A DNA stretch of 64,000 nucleotides from Burkholderia ambifaria (GCF_001443045.1 NZ_LKPJ01000013.1:105627-169626), one strand, 5' to 3'. Numbered from the stretch's first letter, positions 1-10,425 are shown. Notes: a model not told the origin generated them from the sequence alone. Translations and numbers: made by a program.

Positions 1-1092
1 TCGATTAACTCGCTCATCGGTCTTACGGCAGATAAAGATGGCGTTGTGCTGCCGCTGGCAACATGGGGCTCCGGCACACGTCGTCTCGGAGCCTTGGCTA
101 TAGCCGACACGCTGCAGGACGGTCATCCAATTACACTGGTCGATGAGCTGGAGCGTGGCCTTGAGCCGTATCGTCAACGCCAACTCGTTAAGCATATTGT
201 CGAGCGCCCTGGACAGGCTTTCGTAACAACACATAGCGCGTCGGTACTGAGTGGCGCTGCTGCTGCATCCGTCTGGTATGTTGACACGGGCGGCCAAGTT
301 GGCCCTCTTCCAAAGGAGAAGATCGCGCGCCATCTTGCTCGGGATCCTGAGGCATTCCTGGCTCGGTTGACGATTGTCGCAGAGGGCGCGACCGAGGTCG
401 GCTTCCTTGAGGCGCTGCTCGATCGAGAGCTCTCGGGTTGGTGCGATCGTGGTGTGTACGTCGCAGACGGTGGCGGCAATGACGACGCGTTGACGTTGCT
501 CGAGGCGCTGTCGACTGGCGGGGTGAAGTTCGCGGGCTTTGTCGATAACGAGAACCGTAACCAGGGACGTTGGAGTGCGGTAAAGAAGCGAGTCGGGGCG
601 CGCCTGTTTCAATGGAGTACCGGGTGTTTGGAGGAGAACGTAATTCCGATGTTTGCACCTGACCGGATGCAGGCGTTGATTGCCGACCCCGCCGACAACA
701 GAACGGGGCTTCGCTTGCGAACGCTCGCCGACCGACTCGAGACTACCTCGACTTCCTTCGAGTCATTGACAGAGCGTGCACTCGAACACGCAGGTGCCTA
801 TGATGAGCCGCCGCGGAAAGGGCACCCGCTGACGCCTTGGGTCATTCAGGCCGCGACCGGCTCTGTGCCCGAAGCGCTGCGGGATGCACCCGCAGCCCAG
901 CGCAATCCTTTCAAAGCGCACGCATCAGCGTGGTTCAAGAGTATCGAGGGAGGGCGCGAACTCGCCGCGAAAGTGACGACGATGGATGTCTGGGAGAACC
1001 GGCTAAGCGAACTGTTGCGACCGTTCCTCGACGCTGTTGTCCACGCACAGGGCGAGCTGGCGCCCATTGAAGAAGGGCCGCGGAACAAATGA
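1..1092 (+). CDS. OLD-family ATPase/TOPRIM nuclease, 5'-truncated by window edge (Gabija GajA-like)
   Basis: The frame is open from base 1, so the N-terminal half of the ATPase lies outside the window. What is visible is an ABC-type signature (GSGTRR), a Walker B stretch (ITLVDELERGLEP) and an H-loop-like VTTHSAS. These are followed by a TOPRIM domain with the acidic EGATE motif and a later FVDNEN acidic pair. ATPase plus TOPRIM is the overcoming-lysogenization-defect architecture. The 3' end overlaps the UvrD-like helicase gene by 4 bp (ATGA), which is the arrangement of class 2 OLD/Gabija GajA-GajB pairs. The likely role is sequence-specific DNA nicking in phage defence, gated by nucleotide. 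Intactness of the missing 5' part cannot be judged. Confidence 0.85.
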   Translation, partial: SINSLIGLTADKDGVVLPLATWGSGTRRLGALAIADTLQDGHPITLVDELERGLEPYRQRQLVKHIVERPGQAFVTTHSASVLSGAAAASVWYVDTGGQVGPLPKEKIARHLARDPEAFLARLTIVAEGATEVGFLEALLDRELSGWCDRGVYVADGGGNDDALTLLEALSTGGVKFAGFVDNENRNQGRWSAVKKRVGARLFQWSTGCLEENVIPMFAPDRMQALIADPADNRTGLRLRTLADRLETTSTSFESLTERALEHAGAYDEPPRKGHPLTPWVIQAATGSVPEALRDAPAAQRNPFKAHASAWFKSIEGGRELAAKVTTMDVWENRLSELLRPFLDAVVHAQGELAPIEEGPRNK

Positions 1093-2612
1093 GCGATGCG
1101 TCGGTGGTCGAGGCACTACGCTCTAGTGCGCATCGCGTCGTTGTCGAGGCGCCAGCCGGCACTGGCAAGACGCATCAGGCTGTCGGCTACGCGCGCCATG
1201 CCGCAAGCGAGCTCCACAAGGGGCAGCGGGCGCTGATACTCGCCCATACCCATGCTGCATGCGACGTTTTCTCGTCACGCACGGCCGACCTTGGAGCCAA
1301 ACTGCAGATAGGCACCATCGATTCTTTGGTCGCCATGGTCGCGAAGGTCTACCACCGCGCCCTAGATCTGCCGCCTGATATTCATGCGTGGTCGATTGAC
1401 CGTGGGCCAGACTGCTATACCGACCTGGCAAGGCGCGTGCGTCTCCTGCTCGATCGGTCCGCTGCGCTGACCGGTGCATTGGCTGAGCGTTACCCGGTAA
1501 TTGTGTGCGACGAACACCAAGATGCCAGCAACGACCAGCAGGGTATAGTTGACGCGTTATCCCGAGCTGGTGCGCGGCTCCGATTTTTCGGTGACCCGAT
1601 GCAAGCGATTTTCGCGGCCGGGGCTGAGCGTGAAGCACTGCAGCTCCAGTGGCGACGACTCGTTGATGAGGCGGATTCATTCGAGCGATTGGATACGGCG
1701 CATCGGTGGAATAACGGCTCGCCAGGATTGGGGGCGTGGGTGCTGGAACAGCGCGAGTGTCTGAGCGCTGGTGGGCTCGTCGATCTCCGGGGCCGCTTGC
1801 CGCAAGGCCTGCATGTGTTGCGGGGAGATAATCAGGCGCAGCGTTACGGCGCGTTTCAGTTGGACGCGGCCTCACGGAAGCCGATCGACTCGCTGGTTCG
1901 GAACAGTCCGAACCTACTTATCCTTACCCCCCACACGGCCACCGTGTTGGGGCTCAATGCGTTCTTTGGTTGGAGAATCCGCATTTGGGAAGGTTACACC
2001 CGGGATGCCCTCAGCGACCTCCTCGCAAGCTGCCGGCGTGCTACCGGCGATCCCGTGGCACTTGGTAAGGCGATGTGTGTCTTTCTTGAGGCAGTGGGGA
2101 AGGGTTTCTCAGCAACAGCTTATGGCAACCGGCTGATCGAGGAACTGAAAACGAAATGTGCGAAGCCCAGCCGCGGCAAGCCCGCAGAGATTCAGTCCAT
2201 TGCGCGGCTCATCTTGGAAAACCCGGATCATGTCGGCGTCGGCGCCGGACTCGAGCTGATTCATCAGCTGATGCAGACGAGCGCCAATTTTTGCGACATC
2301 CGGATCGACCTTCGGCGGGAATTCGCCGAGGCACGCCAGATTCATACGGACCCGGAAATCAATACCGTTCTCACGAGATTGGCGCATCAACGCGGCGCAC
2401 GGAACGGTCAATTGCCGTCTCAAGCGATCAGCACGATCCACAAGGCGAAGGGGCTGGAAACGCGAAGAGCAATCTTGGTCCCCTGTGACGCTAGCAACCT
2501 CGTTGCCAACGAGAAGAATCGGTGCCTGCTCTACGTAGCGCTGAGCCGAGCTTGCGAGCGTCTGACGCTCGTCGCGCCACGGTTTACTCCGTCACCTCTC
2601 TTCAAGCTATAA
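1089..2612 (+). CDS. UvrD/Rep-like superfamily 1 helicase (Gabija GajB-like)
   Basis: A 507-residue SF1 helicase. The Walker A motif EAPAGTGKTH is near residue 20, the Walker B DEHQDASN near 140, FFGDPMQAIF follows, and STIHKAKGLE and LLYVALSRACERL (motif VI) lie near the C-terminus. The length matches GajB (about 500 aa) rather than full UvrD (about 720 aa). The start codon lies inside the stop of the upstream OLD nuclease gene, implying translational coupling. In Gabija, GajB assembles with GajA and is thought to sense or process DNA termini. Family membership is clear; the Gabija assignment rests on the gene pair and size and would need the missing GajA N-terminus for confirmation. Confidence 0.88.
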   Translation: MSDASVVEALRSSAHRVVVEAPAGTGKTHQAVGYARHAASELHKGQRALILAHTHAACDVFSSRTADLGAKLQIGTIDSLVAMVAKVYHRALDLPPDIHAWSIDRGPDCYTDLARRVRLLLDRSAALTGALAERYPVIVCDEHQDASNDQQGIVDALSRAGARLRFFGDPMQAIFAAGAEREALQLQWRRLVDEADSFERLDTAHRWNNGSPGLGAWVLEQRECLSAGGLVDLRGRLPQGLHVLRGDNQAQRYGAFQLDAASRKPIDSLVRNSPNLLILTPHTATVLGLNAFFGWRIRIWEGYTRDALSDLLASCRRATGDPVALGKAMCVFLEAVGKGFSATAYGNRLIEELKTKCAKPSRGKPAEIQSIARLILENPDHVGVGAGLELIHQLMQTSANFCDIRIDLRREFAEARQIHTDPEINTVLTRLAHQRGARNGQLPSQAISTIHKAKGLETRRAILVPCDASNLVANEKNRCLLYVALSRACERLTLVAPRFTPSPLFKL

Positions 2613-2859
2613 GGCGTCACGTCAACAGCTACGGATAAGAAGTTCGATGGCCCGTGCGCGCGTGGTAGTGGTTACCAATGTCCGGCGCCGCGGCGATTTG
2701 TGGACGCCGCAGCCGGGGGGGCAAGAACGTCAAACTAGATTCGATGGGTAGTCCGTCAGTCTAGACGCGAGCGCGTATCTTTTCGTTGCATCGTCTCTTC
2801 AGTGATGTTGACGTTTTGCGCTGTATAGTCATATCTTCCCAATTTGAAATCTTGCACCC

Positions 2860-3774
2860 ATGTCCCGTCTAGGAATTGAACGAGAAAGTGGATTGGTTTA
2901 TGAGGGCCGCGATAACGCTTCGTTTTTGGTCGTGCCCCCACCTGTGCTGTCGCAATGCGTTCTGGTGCAATCGCCCACCGACCTTGAAAGAATTCCCGCA
3001 AGTATCGATAGCGCGCCGTTCTCGTGGATATTTCGCGAGGACTCGTTTGATGCAGTGTCTCGCGTTCGAAGAGGGCGGGTATTTCAAAAACAGGGGAACT
3101 CCAACGAAGAGGTGTGCGTCGTCAACGCTCACTCGAACTTGATATCCGATATCGCGAGTGGGCGTAACGACGGCCGAATTGCAAAGCGATTGAACCTGTA
3201 CCTGGAGTGCCAGGAACTCTTGGGCAAGCCGGAGCGAGGCGAAGGGCTGCAGCTTGCGATCGGTACTGCCGCTGCGTATTCCTTGTGGCGCATTGTGCAA
3301 GTCGAGCGGACTGTCGCTCATGATGTCATGGTGACGCTGCGCGCCGAGTCTCCTATTGGAATACTTCCCGAGATCGACGAGACACGGGTCCATCCTGAGA
3401 GCCTTCAGGCAATCCGCGTTGCGGTCAAGCGCGTTCTAGACGTCGCCTATCGGGAAATCCCAACGTCAGTTGTCGATCAATGTCGGAACGCATGCGCAGC
3501 TATGGCATCGCATTGGCTCTATCAAAGGACTGGCGAGGATCAGATCCTGGAGAAGGATCTGGGTAAGGTCATAGCTGCCATCCAAAAGCACGTTGGCTTT
3601 GACGAGTCACGTACCCTGTGTTCGGCACTGGAGGTTGTGAATAGACTGCACCCTAGAGGAAAACACAACGAGGTGCATCGATATGGCCTGCGGGCCGTTA
3701 CAGAAGACGATGCGGCACTGGCGGTTCACGTCACCGGGTTCGTCATACGGGAATTCGGATGGGCCAAGCGGTGA
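2860..3774 (+). CDS. hypothetical protein, possible HEPN/Abi-C-like C-terminal domain
   Basis: A 304-residue soluble protein I do not recognise as a whole. The C-terminal third is helical, with an RGKHNEVHR segment (an Arg followed six residues later by His) and then an alanine-rich helix ending in VIREFG. That outline resembles the end of Abi-C/HEPN ribonuclease-like domains (R-x4-6-H), but this is inference from a short motif. It follows the Gabija-like pair by 247 bp on the same strand, so it could be an accessory gene of that locus or an independent abortive-infection gene. No signal peptide or membrane segment is visible. Confidence 0.6.
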   Translation: MSRLGIERESGLVYEGRDNASFLVVPPPVLSQCVLVQSPTDLERIPASIDSAPFSWIFREDSFDAVSRVRRGRVFQKQGNSNEEVCVVNAHSNLISDIASGRNDGRIAKRLNLYLECQELLGKPERGEGLQLAIGTAAAYSLWRIVQVERTVAHDVMVTLRAESPIGILPEIDETRVHPESLQAIRVAVKRVLDVAYREIPTSVVDQCRNACAAMASHWLYQRTGEDQILEKDLGKVIAAIQKHVGFDESRTLCSALEVVNRLHPRGKHNEVHRYGLRAVTEDDAALAVHVTGFVIREFGWAKR

Positions 3775-4432
3775 GAGGGCATCGCGCCAATCGGATATCT
3801 AGCACCTCGTTAGTCGTCACATTGCTGCGAGCGGGGCGGTCGTTTGTATGGCGATCGGCGTAGCAGGCGCCCGTCCATAACGACGATTCTCCGGTGGGCG
3901 ATCATCGTGCCGAGCACGGAAAATCGCTTCACATGACCATACCCGGCTTGGCGTCCGACTCCGTCACATTGATGTCCATCAAATCGAAAATGATGGAAAT
4001 CACTTTGGGGGGCAACCCTCGTCTCCGTCCATGGTGGCTGTCGTCAAGATTACTGCAGTAGCGACAGCCCCAAGACGATAAACGACAGTGCCAGTCAACG
4101 GGAATTGCAATTCGGGTTTTCCCTTGATGGGCGCCACTGCTTTATCATTTAATATGGTTTGAAAACAAACATATTGCTCACCAATCGCCCGCGTCGGCGG
4201 GTGGAGGAGACCTTGAGTTGCGTCCATCCCTTGCCCATACCAGCTATCTGGCGGAGTTGTTGACGCACTCAGCGTTTGTTGAAATCACCCCGAAGTCCAT
4301 CAGCCGCGAGGCGTATGTCAAGGGCATGCACGCTCCGTGGCGGAAGTTACTGAATGAGTCTCATTGTGAACTGGTTGCTCGAAAGAGCGTTCGACCGTCT
4401 GCACTGGACTGGCAATTGGCAAGGTAAAACCG
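3775..4432. other. 658-bp intergenic region upstream of the polyol cluster
   Basis: This spacer separates the defence genes from the catabolic cluster. It carries one copy of the putative ROK operator at 4151-4175. A 69-codon TTG-initiated frame (4218-4427) sits just before the dehydrogenase gene; it resembles nothing I know, and I do not call it. Otherwise nothing recognisable is present. Confidence 0.5.
4151..4175. promoter_or_regulatory. putative ROK-repressor operator, copy 1
   Basis: A 25-bp dyad with outer arms AATATG / CATATT and inner GTTTG / CAAAC around AAAA. It belongs to the same family as four other sites in the window (core TTTG...AAGCAAAC or AACAAAC). It lies about 260 bp before the first polyol dehydrogenase gene. 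It resembles TTTGTTT...AAACAAA-type operators of XylR-like ROK repressors, and a ROK gene ends the cluster. Confidence 0.55.
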
Positions 4433-5938
4433 ATGAACATCAACACACGTAATATGAGTGTGCTCTCCAATGCCACTCTAGGCTCATTGGGGGCAGAAGT
4501 GACCGTTCCGGCCTATGACCGCAGCCGCCTCAAAGCCGGTATCGCGCACATCGGCGTCGGCAATTTCCATCGCGTCCACGAGGCGCTGTACGTGGATCGC
4601 TGCCTGCATCGTCCCGGCCATGAGGACTGGGCGATTTGTGGCATCGGTCTGAGCGACGCCCCCGCGGCGCGGATGAAGGCAGAGGCGTTCAAACGGCAGG
4701 ACGGCCTTTACACCTTGACCGAGTTCGCACCGGACGGCGAGATTCGCAGTCGAGTCATTGGCGCAATGGTCGACTACCTTCACGCGCCGACTGATCCCGA
4801 GGCCGTGGTGCGAAAACTGTCCGGTCCTGCGATTCGCATCGTTTCACTGACGATCACCGAGGGCGGCTACAACATCGACGAGGCCTCTGGGGAGTTCGAT
4901 TTGAGCTCCCCCGACGTCGCGTCGGACTTGGCGGGCAATCCGTTGCGCACGGCCTTCGGCTTCATCGTTGAGTCGCTGCGGCGGCGCAGGGAGTCCTCGG
5001 TGCCGCCGTTTTCCATTGTCTCTTGCGACAACCTGAGGCACAACGGAGACACCGCGCGGTTGGCCATTGTCTCGTTTGCACGGGCGCGCGACCCTCAATT
5101 GGCCGCATGGATCGACGCGGAGGTATCGTTTCCTAACAGTATGGTTGATCGCATAGCGCCGAGAGTTTCCGAGTCGGAACGAAACCTCCTGAATGAGCGT
5201 ACCGGGATCGACGACGAACTGCACGTCGTCGGGGAGAGTTTCACGCAATGGGTCATGGAGGATCGCTTCAGTGCAGGCCGTCCGGATTTCGGCGCTGTAG
5301 GTGTCGAACTGAGAGAAGACGTTTTCGCATTCGAGGGCATCAAGGGTCGACTGTTGAATGCCTCCCACATGTTGCTGTCGTACCCGGCGTTGCTCTGCGG
5401 ACATCGCTTCGTCCACGAGGCCATGACGGACGGCCCTCTGATGACCCTGCTGGATCACTTCATGAGCCTGGACGTCATACCGATACTCCAGGCGCCTATC
5501 GGTGTGTCGCTGAACACCTACAAGCAACAAGTGTTGAGCCGATTCTCCAATGCGGCCGTAGCGGATCAACTTCTGAGAATCGCTCACGATGGTGTGTCCA
5601 AGATCCCGGTGTTTCATTCCAGGACGCTGCGTGCGCTGGTCGACGAGGGGCGTGATATTCGACGCGAGGCCTTCTTCTTGGCTTGCTTCCAGCGCTATTT
5701 CAAGGGAATTGACGACCAGGGCAACGCGTTCGAAGTGCACGAGCCGCGCTTGAGCGAAGAGGACTGGCAGTTACTCAAGGGCACGGATCCACTGGCCGTC
5801 TTGCGTACAACGCCGTTCCGAGCGCTAGGTCTTGACCGCGACATGCGATTCGCTAATGCCTTTGTTGCGGCCTCACGTGCCATCGCTGAGATAGGCGCGC
5901 GGCGGGTGTTGGAGGAGTTGCTGGCCGCCCGAGAGTAG
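4433..5938 (+). CDS. mannitol 2-dehydrogenase-type long-chain polyol dehydrogenase (1)
   Basis: A 501-residue member of the polyol-specific long-chain dehydrogenase family (mannitol 2-DH, fructuronate/tagaturonate reductase, D-arabinitol 4-DH), which oxidises a polyol to a ketose with NAD+. The nucleotide-binding segment IAHIGVGNFHR is at about 37-47. The catalytic triad is K304, N309 and H312 in IKGRLLNASH, with the spacing of the Pseudomonas mannitol 2-DH Lys-Asn-His. DWAICGIGL and ITEGGYNID also read like mannitol 2-DH. It is the first gene downstream of operator copy 1 and precedes its cognate ABC transporter. Mannitol (giving fructose) or D-arabinitol (giving xylulose) are the likeliest substrates; sequence alone does not decide. 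Confidence 0.88.
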   Translation: MNINTRNMSVLSNATLGSLGAEVTVPAYDRSRLKAGIAHIGVGNFHRVHEALYVDRCLHRPGHEDWAICGIGLSDAPAARMKAEAFKRQDGLYTLTEFAPDGEIRSRVIGAMVDYLHAPTDPEAVVRKLSGPAIRIVSLTITEGGYNIDEASGEFDLSSPDVASDLAGNPLRTAFGFIVESLRRRRESSVPPFSIVSCDNLRHNGDTARLAIVSFARARDPQLAAWIDAEVSFPNSMVDRIAPRVSESERNLLNERTGIDDELHVVGESFTQWVMEDRFSAGRPDFGAVGVELREDVFAFEGIKGRLLNASHMLLSYPALLCGHRFVHEAMTDGPLMTLLDHFMSLDVIPILQAPIGVSLNTYKQQVLSRFSNAAVADQLLRIAHDGVSKIPVFHSRTLRALVDEGRDIRREAFFLACFQRYFKGIDDQGNAFEVHEPRLSEEDWQLLKGTDPLAVLRTTPFRALGLDRDMRFANAFVAASRAIAEIGARRVLEELLAARE

Positions 5939-6128
5939 ATAGCTCCCCGCCCAATCAATCCGACGGTGACAACACAGTAGAGTTTCCGGGCTCATCCCGG
6001 GTTCGGCGCGCAACCGGTGCTCGACACCAATACTCAGTTGAATTGAGTGTCGTTGCCGATGGAGGCGTTTGCCACCGGACCGTGGAATGTCAGGGTTTTC
6101 ACTCTCCCAAGTCTCGCGATGTGCATGT

Positions 6129-6156
6129 ATATTTGTTTTGAAAGCAAACAAACAAA
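6129..6156. promoter_or_regulatory. putative ROK-repressor operator, copy 2
   Basis: Contains TTTGTTTTGAAAGCAAAC followed by AAACAAAA, with two TTTG half-sites on the left and two overlapping CAAAC/CAAA half-sites on the right. It lies 110-137 bp upstream of the substrate-binding-protein start codon, and is the best match among the five copies to a TTTGTTT-N-AAACAAA consensus. Confidence 0.6.
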
Positions 6157-6265
6157 AGGGCGCAGGTTTGCTTGCTGGTCACTGCCCGGTAAGGCTGAGC
6201 AACTGAAGCACGACATAGTCATCACGGACCGCAAGGTCATCGTGATACCCAAACGGAGACGGAAA

Positions 6266-7570
6266 ATGAAACTCAAGTCTTACATCGCATTGGCGTTCGG
6301 CATGGCATTTGCCGGTGCCGCCAGCGCGACCGATCTCGTGATCGCGACCGTCAACAACGGTCACATGATCGAAATGCAGAAACACACGTCCGAATTCGAG
6401 GCAGCTAACCCCGGCATCAAGCTCAAGTGGGTGACGCTCGAAGAGGGCACGCTGCGTGCCCGAGTCACGACCGACATTGCCACGAGAGGCGGGCAGTTCG
6501 ACGTGATGACGATCGGCCTGTACGAAACCCCGATCTGGGCCAAGAAGGGCTGGCTGAAGCCACTCAAGCCTGACGCTGCCTACGACGTGGACGACCTGCT
6601 GCCGGCGATGCGCAACGGCCTTACGGTGGACGGCCAGCTCTATGCCGCCCCGTTCTACGGTGAGAGCTCGATGTTGATGTATCGCAAGGACTTGACCGAT
6701 AAGGCTGGCGTCAAATTCACCGACCGCCCGACTTGGAACGACGTGCGCAATGCCGCTGCGAAGATCAATGATCCTGCAAAGGGCGTGTACGGCATCTGCC
6801 TACGCGGTAAACCGGGCTGGGGCGACAATATGTCTCTCATCACGACCATGGCCAACAGCTTTGGGGGGCAGTGGTTCGACATGAAGTGGAAGCCCCAACT
6901 TGAGACGAAACCTTGGCACGACGCGACCACGTTCTATGTCGACCTGCTGAAAAAGTATGGACCGCCCGGGTCAACCGCAAACAGCTTCAACGAGATCCTG
7001 GCGCTCTACAACGAAGGCAAGTGCGGCATGTGGATCGACGCGACGATTGCCGCCTCGTTCATCACTGACCCGAAGCAGAGCAAAGTAGCCGACAAAGTGG
7101 CGTTCGCGCAGGCGCCTTACGCGGTCACTCAAAAAGGCGCGAATTGGTTGTGGGCGTGGGCGCTGGCGATCCCTGCCAGCAGCAAAAACGCCGACGCCGC
7201 ACAGAAGTTCATCTTGTGGGCGACCTCGAAGGGCTACATCAACCTAATCGCCAAGTCTAACGGCTGGGCGTCGGTGCCGACCGGTACGCGCAAGTCCACC
7301 TACGCGAACCCCGAGTTCGTGAAGGTCGCCAAATTTGCCGACGCCGAGAAGAAGGCCATCGACAGCACCAACCCGAACGACAGCACGCTGCCCAAGAGCC
7401 CGTACATCGGTGTCAGCTTTGTCGCCATCCCTGAATATCAGGCAATCGGGCTCGCCACAGGTCAACAGATAAGCGCGGCACTCTCCGGAAAGACTACGGT
7501 CGACGCTGCGCTGCAGGCCGCGCAAGCCAATGCCGAACGCGAAATGATGAAGGCCGGCTACTACAAGTAA
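6266..7570 (+). CDS. polyol ABC transporter, periplasmic substrate-binding protein (SmoE/MtlE-like)
   Basis: 434 residues. Chosen start: ATG at 6266 after an AAACGGAGACGG ribosome-binding region, giving a clean Sec signal peptide (MKLKSYIALAFGMAFAGAASA, cut near residue 21). The mature protein begins DLVIATVNNGHMIEMQ and reads as a family 1 solute-binding protein of the sorbitol/mannitol type (DVMTIGLYETPIWAKKGWLK). It delivers a sugar alcohol to the two downstream permeases and the ATPase. An upstream in-frame extension to about 6047 is possible, but it would bury the signal peptide. A strong hairpin just after the gene probably protects its 3' end, so that the binding protein is made in excess over the permeases. 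Confidence 0.93.
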   Translation: MKLKSYIALAFGMAFAGAASATDLVIATVNNGHMIEMQKHTSEFEAANPGIKLKWVTLEEGTLRARVTTDIATRGGQFDVMTIGLYETPIWAKKGWLKPLKPDAAYDVDDLLPAMRNGLTVDGQLYAAPFYGESSMLMYRKDLTDKAGVKFTDRPTWNDVRNAAAKINDPAKGVYGICLRGKPGWGDNMSLITTMANSFGGQWFDMKWKPQLETKPWHDATTFYVDLLKKYGPPGSTANSFNEILALYNEGKCGMWIDATIAASFITDPKQSKVADKVAFAQAPYAVTQKGANWLWAWALAIPASSKNADAAQKFILWATSKGYINLIAKSNGWASVPTGTRKSTYANPEFVKVAKFADAEKKAIDSTNPNDSTLPKSPYIGVSFVAIPEYQAIGLATGQQISAALSGKTTVDAALQAAQANAEREMMKAGYYK

Positions 7571-7625
7571 GCCCGGGTGAGCGGGCGTCGCGTCCATCGA
7601 GGACGCAGTCTGCTCGCACCACCCA

Positions 7626-7648
7626 TCCCCTCCCGCGGCGGGAGGGGA
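7626..7648 (+). terminator. stable intercistronic hairpin after the binding-protein gene
   Basis: A perfect 10-bp stem (TCCCCTCCCG / CGGGAGGGGA) with loop CGG and no following T-tract. It is too weak to be a complete intrinsic terminator. Its position between binding-protein and permease genes is typical of RNA-stabilising or partially terminating structures in ABC importer operons. Confidence 0.6.
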
Positions 7649-7670
7649 GGCGCTGTCTGAGAGACCCCCA

Positions 7671-8528
7671 ATGAACAGATTCCTACCCCGTGCGCTGATG
7701 GCGCCAGCCGTGCTCACGCTCTTCCTGTGGATGATCGTGCCGCTGGTAATGACCTTGTACTTCTCTTTCGTGACGTACAACCTCATGCAGCCCGGCGAGC
7801 ACCCGTTCGCCGGGTTGGAGAATTTCAACTACTTCGTCACCGATCCCGACTTCTGGCCGGCGGCAGGGAACACCCTGCTGCTGATCGGCAGCGTGATCTT
7901 CATCACAGTCGTATTCGGGGTGCTGCTGGCGCTGCTGGTTAACGAGCCCTTCCCCGGGCGCGGCATCGTGCGCGTGCTGCTGATCTCGCCCTTCTTCGTC
8001 ATGCCCACGGTCAATGCGCTGCTGTGGAAGCACATGATGATGAACCCCAACTACGGTGTGCTCGCCGACGTCTGGCGCGCCTTCGGCGCGCAGCCGGTCG
8101 ACTGGCTCACCGACCTGCCGCTACTGTCGGTGATCGTCATGGTGGCTTGGCAATGGCTGCCGTTTGCCTGCCTGATCTTCATCACGTCGCTGCAGTCACT
8201 CGACCGCGAGCAGATGGAGGCCGCGCGTATGGACGGCGCAAACGCATTCCAGCGCTTCTTTTACCTCACCGTGCCGCACCTGGGCCGGTCGATGGCCGTG
8301 GTGATCATGATCGAGATGATCTTCCTGCTCAGCGTGTTCGCCGAGATCGCCATCACCACCAATGGCGGTCCGGGCAACGCCAGCACCAACCTCACCTACA
8401 TGATCTTCAAGGAGTCGTTGATGAACTTCGACGTGGGCGTGGCGTCGGCCGGGGCGCTGTTCGCAGTGATCCTAGCCAACATCGTAGCGGCCTTCCTGGT
8501 GCGCATCATCGGCAAGAACCTGGACTGA
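7671..8528 (+). CDS. polyol ABC transporter permease (MalF/SmoF/MtlF type)
   Basis: A 285-residue inner-membrane permease with about six transmembrane segments; the first runs through APAVLTLFLWMIVPLVM. The cytoplasmic coupling helix EAA motif is EAARMDGANAFQRFF at about 183-197. It forms the heterodimeric pore with the next gene, 15 bp downstream, and couples to the ATPase. It lies 100 bp after the binding-protein gene, across the hairpin. Confidence 0.93.
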   Translation: MNRFLPRALMAPAVLTLFLWMIVPLVMTLYFSFVTYNLMQPGEHPFAGLENFNYFVTDPDFWPAAGNTLLLIGSVIFITVVFGVLLALLVNEPFPGRGIVRVLLISPFFVMPTVNALLWKHMMMNPNYGVLADVWRAFGAQPVDWLTDLPLLSVIVMVAWQWLPFACLIFITSLQSLDREQMEAARMDGANAFQRFFYLTVPHLGRSMAVVIMIEMIFLLSVFAEIAITTNGGPGNASTNLTYMIFKESLMNFDVGVASAGALFAVILANIVAAFLVRIIGKNLD

Positions 8529-8543
8529 GGGAGCCCACACATC

Positions 8544-9365
8544 ATGCAACCGAACCCGCTGTTCATCGTGCTGCGCGCCGTCGGCGCCTGGGCCGTCGCG
8601 CTGCTGCTGTTCTTCCCGCTCGGCTGGCTGTTCCTCACCGCGTTCAAGACCGAGCTGCAGGCCATCCACGTGCCGCCGCTGCTCGTCTTCAAGCCGACAT
8701 TGGAGAACTTCGCCGAAGTGCAGCGCCGCAGCGACTACCTGTTGTACGCGCGCAATTCGCTCATCACCAGCGTGAGCTCGACCCTCTTGGGCCTGCTGAT
8801 TGCGGCGCCCGCGGCGTACTCGATGGCCTTCTTCCGCACGAAGAAGACACGCGACATCCTAATGTGGATGCTCTCCACCAAGATGATGCCGGCTGTCGGC
8901 GCGCTGATGCCGATCTACGTGCTGGCCCAGACCGCGGGCATGCTCGACTCACTACCGGCGCTGGTCATCGTGTTCACGCTGTCAAACCTGCCGATCATGG
9001 TCTGGATGCTCTACACGAGCTACAAGGACATTCCAAACGAGATCCTCGAAGCGGCGCGGATGGACGGTGCAAACATCTGGACCGAGTTCCGCCGCGTGGT
9101 GATGCCGCTGTCGGCGGGTGGGCTCGCATCCTGCGGCCTGCTGTGCCTGGTGCTGAGCTGGAACGAAGCTTTCTGGGCGCTCAACTTGGTGTCGGCCAAG
9201 GCCGGCACTCTGGCTACACTGATCTCGCAGTATTCCAGCCCTGAGGGCCTGTTCTGGGCGAAGTTGTCGGCGGCTTCGCTGATGGCCATCGCACCCATCG
9301 TGGTGTTTGGCTGGTTCAGCCAGAAGCAACTGGTGCAGGGCCTGACTTTTGGCGCCGTCAAGTAA
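8544..9365 (+). CDS. polyol ABC transporter permease (MalG/SmoG/MtlG type)
   Basis: A 273-residue second permease subunit with about six membrane helices, starting AVALLLFFPLGWLFLTAF. The EAA loop is EAARMDGANIWTEFRR at about 170-185. The long periplasmic segment after helix 1 is usual for MalG-type subunits. It pairs with the preceding MalF-type permease and is followed after 22 bp by the ATPase gene. Confidence 0.93.
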   Translation: MQPNPLFIVLRAVGAWAVALLLFFPLGWLFLTAFKTELQAIHVPPLLVFKPTLENFAEVQRRSDYLLYARNSLITSVSSTLLGLLIAAPAAYSMAFFRTKKTRDILMWMLSTKMMPAVGALMPIYVLAQTAGMLDSLPALVIVFTLSNLPIMVWMLYTSYKDIPNEILEAARMDGANIWTEFRRVVMPLSAGGLASCGLLCLVLSWNEAFWALNLVSAKAGTLATLISQYSSPEGLFWAKLSAASLMAIAPIVVFGWFSQKQLVQGLTFGAVK

Positions 9366-9387
9366 AGAAATCAAGGAGACACACAAC

Positions 9388-10425
<1,038 letters not shown>

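Noticed and set aside
4218..4427. 69-codon frame just upstream of the first polyol dehydrogenase
   Set aside because: TTG start, no ribosome-binding site of note, no similarity recognised; possible leader peptide but unsupported.
5973..5990. Small CCGGG / CCCGG hairpin after the first dehydrogenase gene
   Set aside because: Five-bp stem without T-tract; too weak to call a terminator.
8024..9244. 406-codon frame overlapping both permease genes
   Set aside because: Arg/His/Ala-rich and out of frame with two convincing permeases that have correct EAA motifs.
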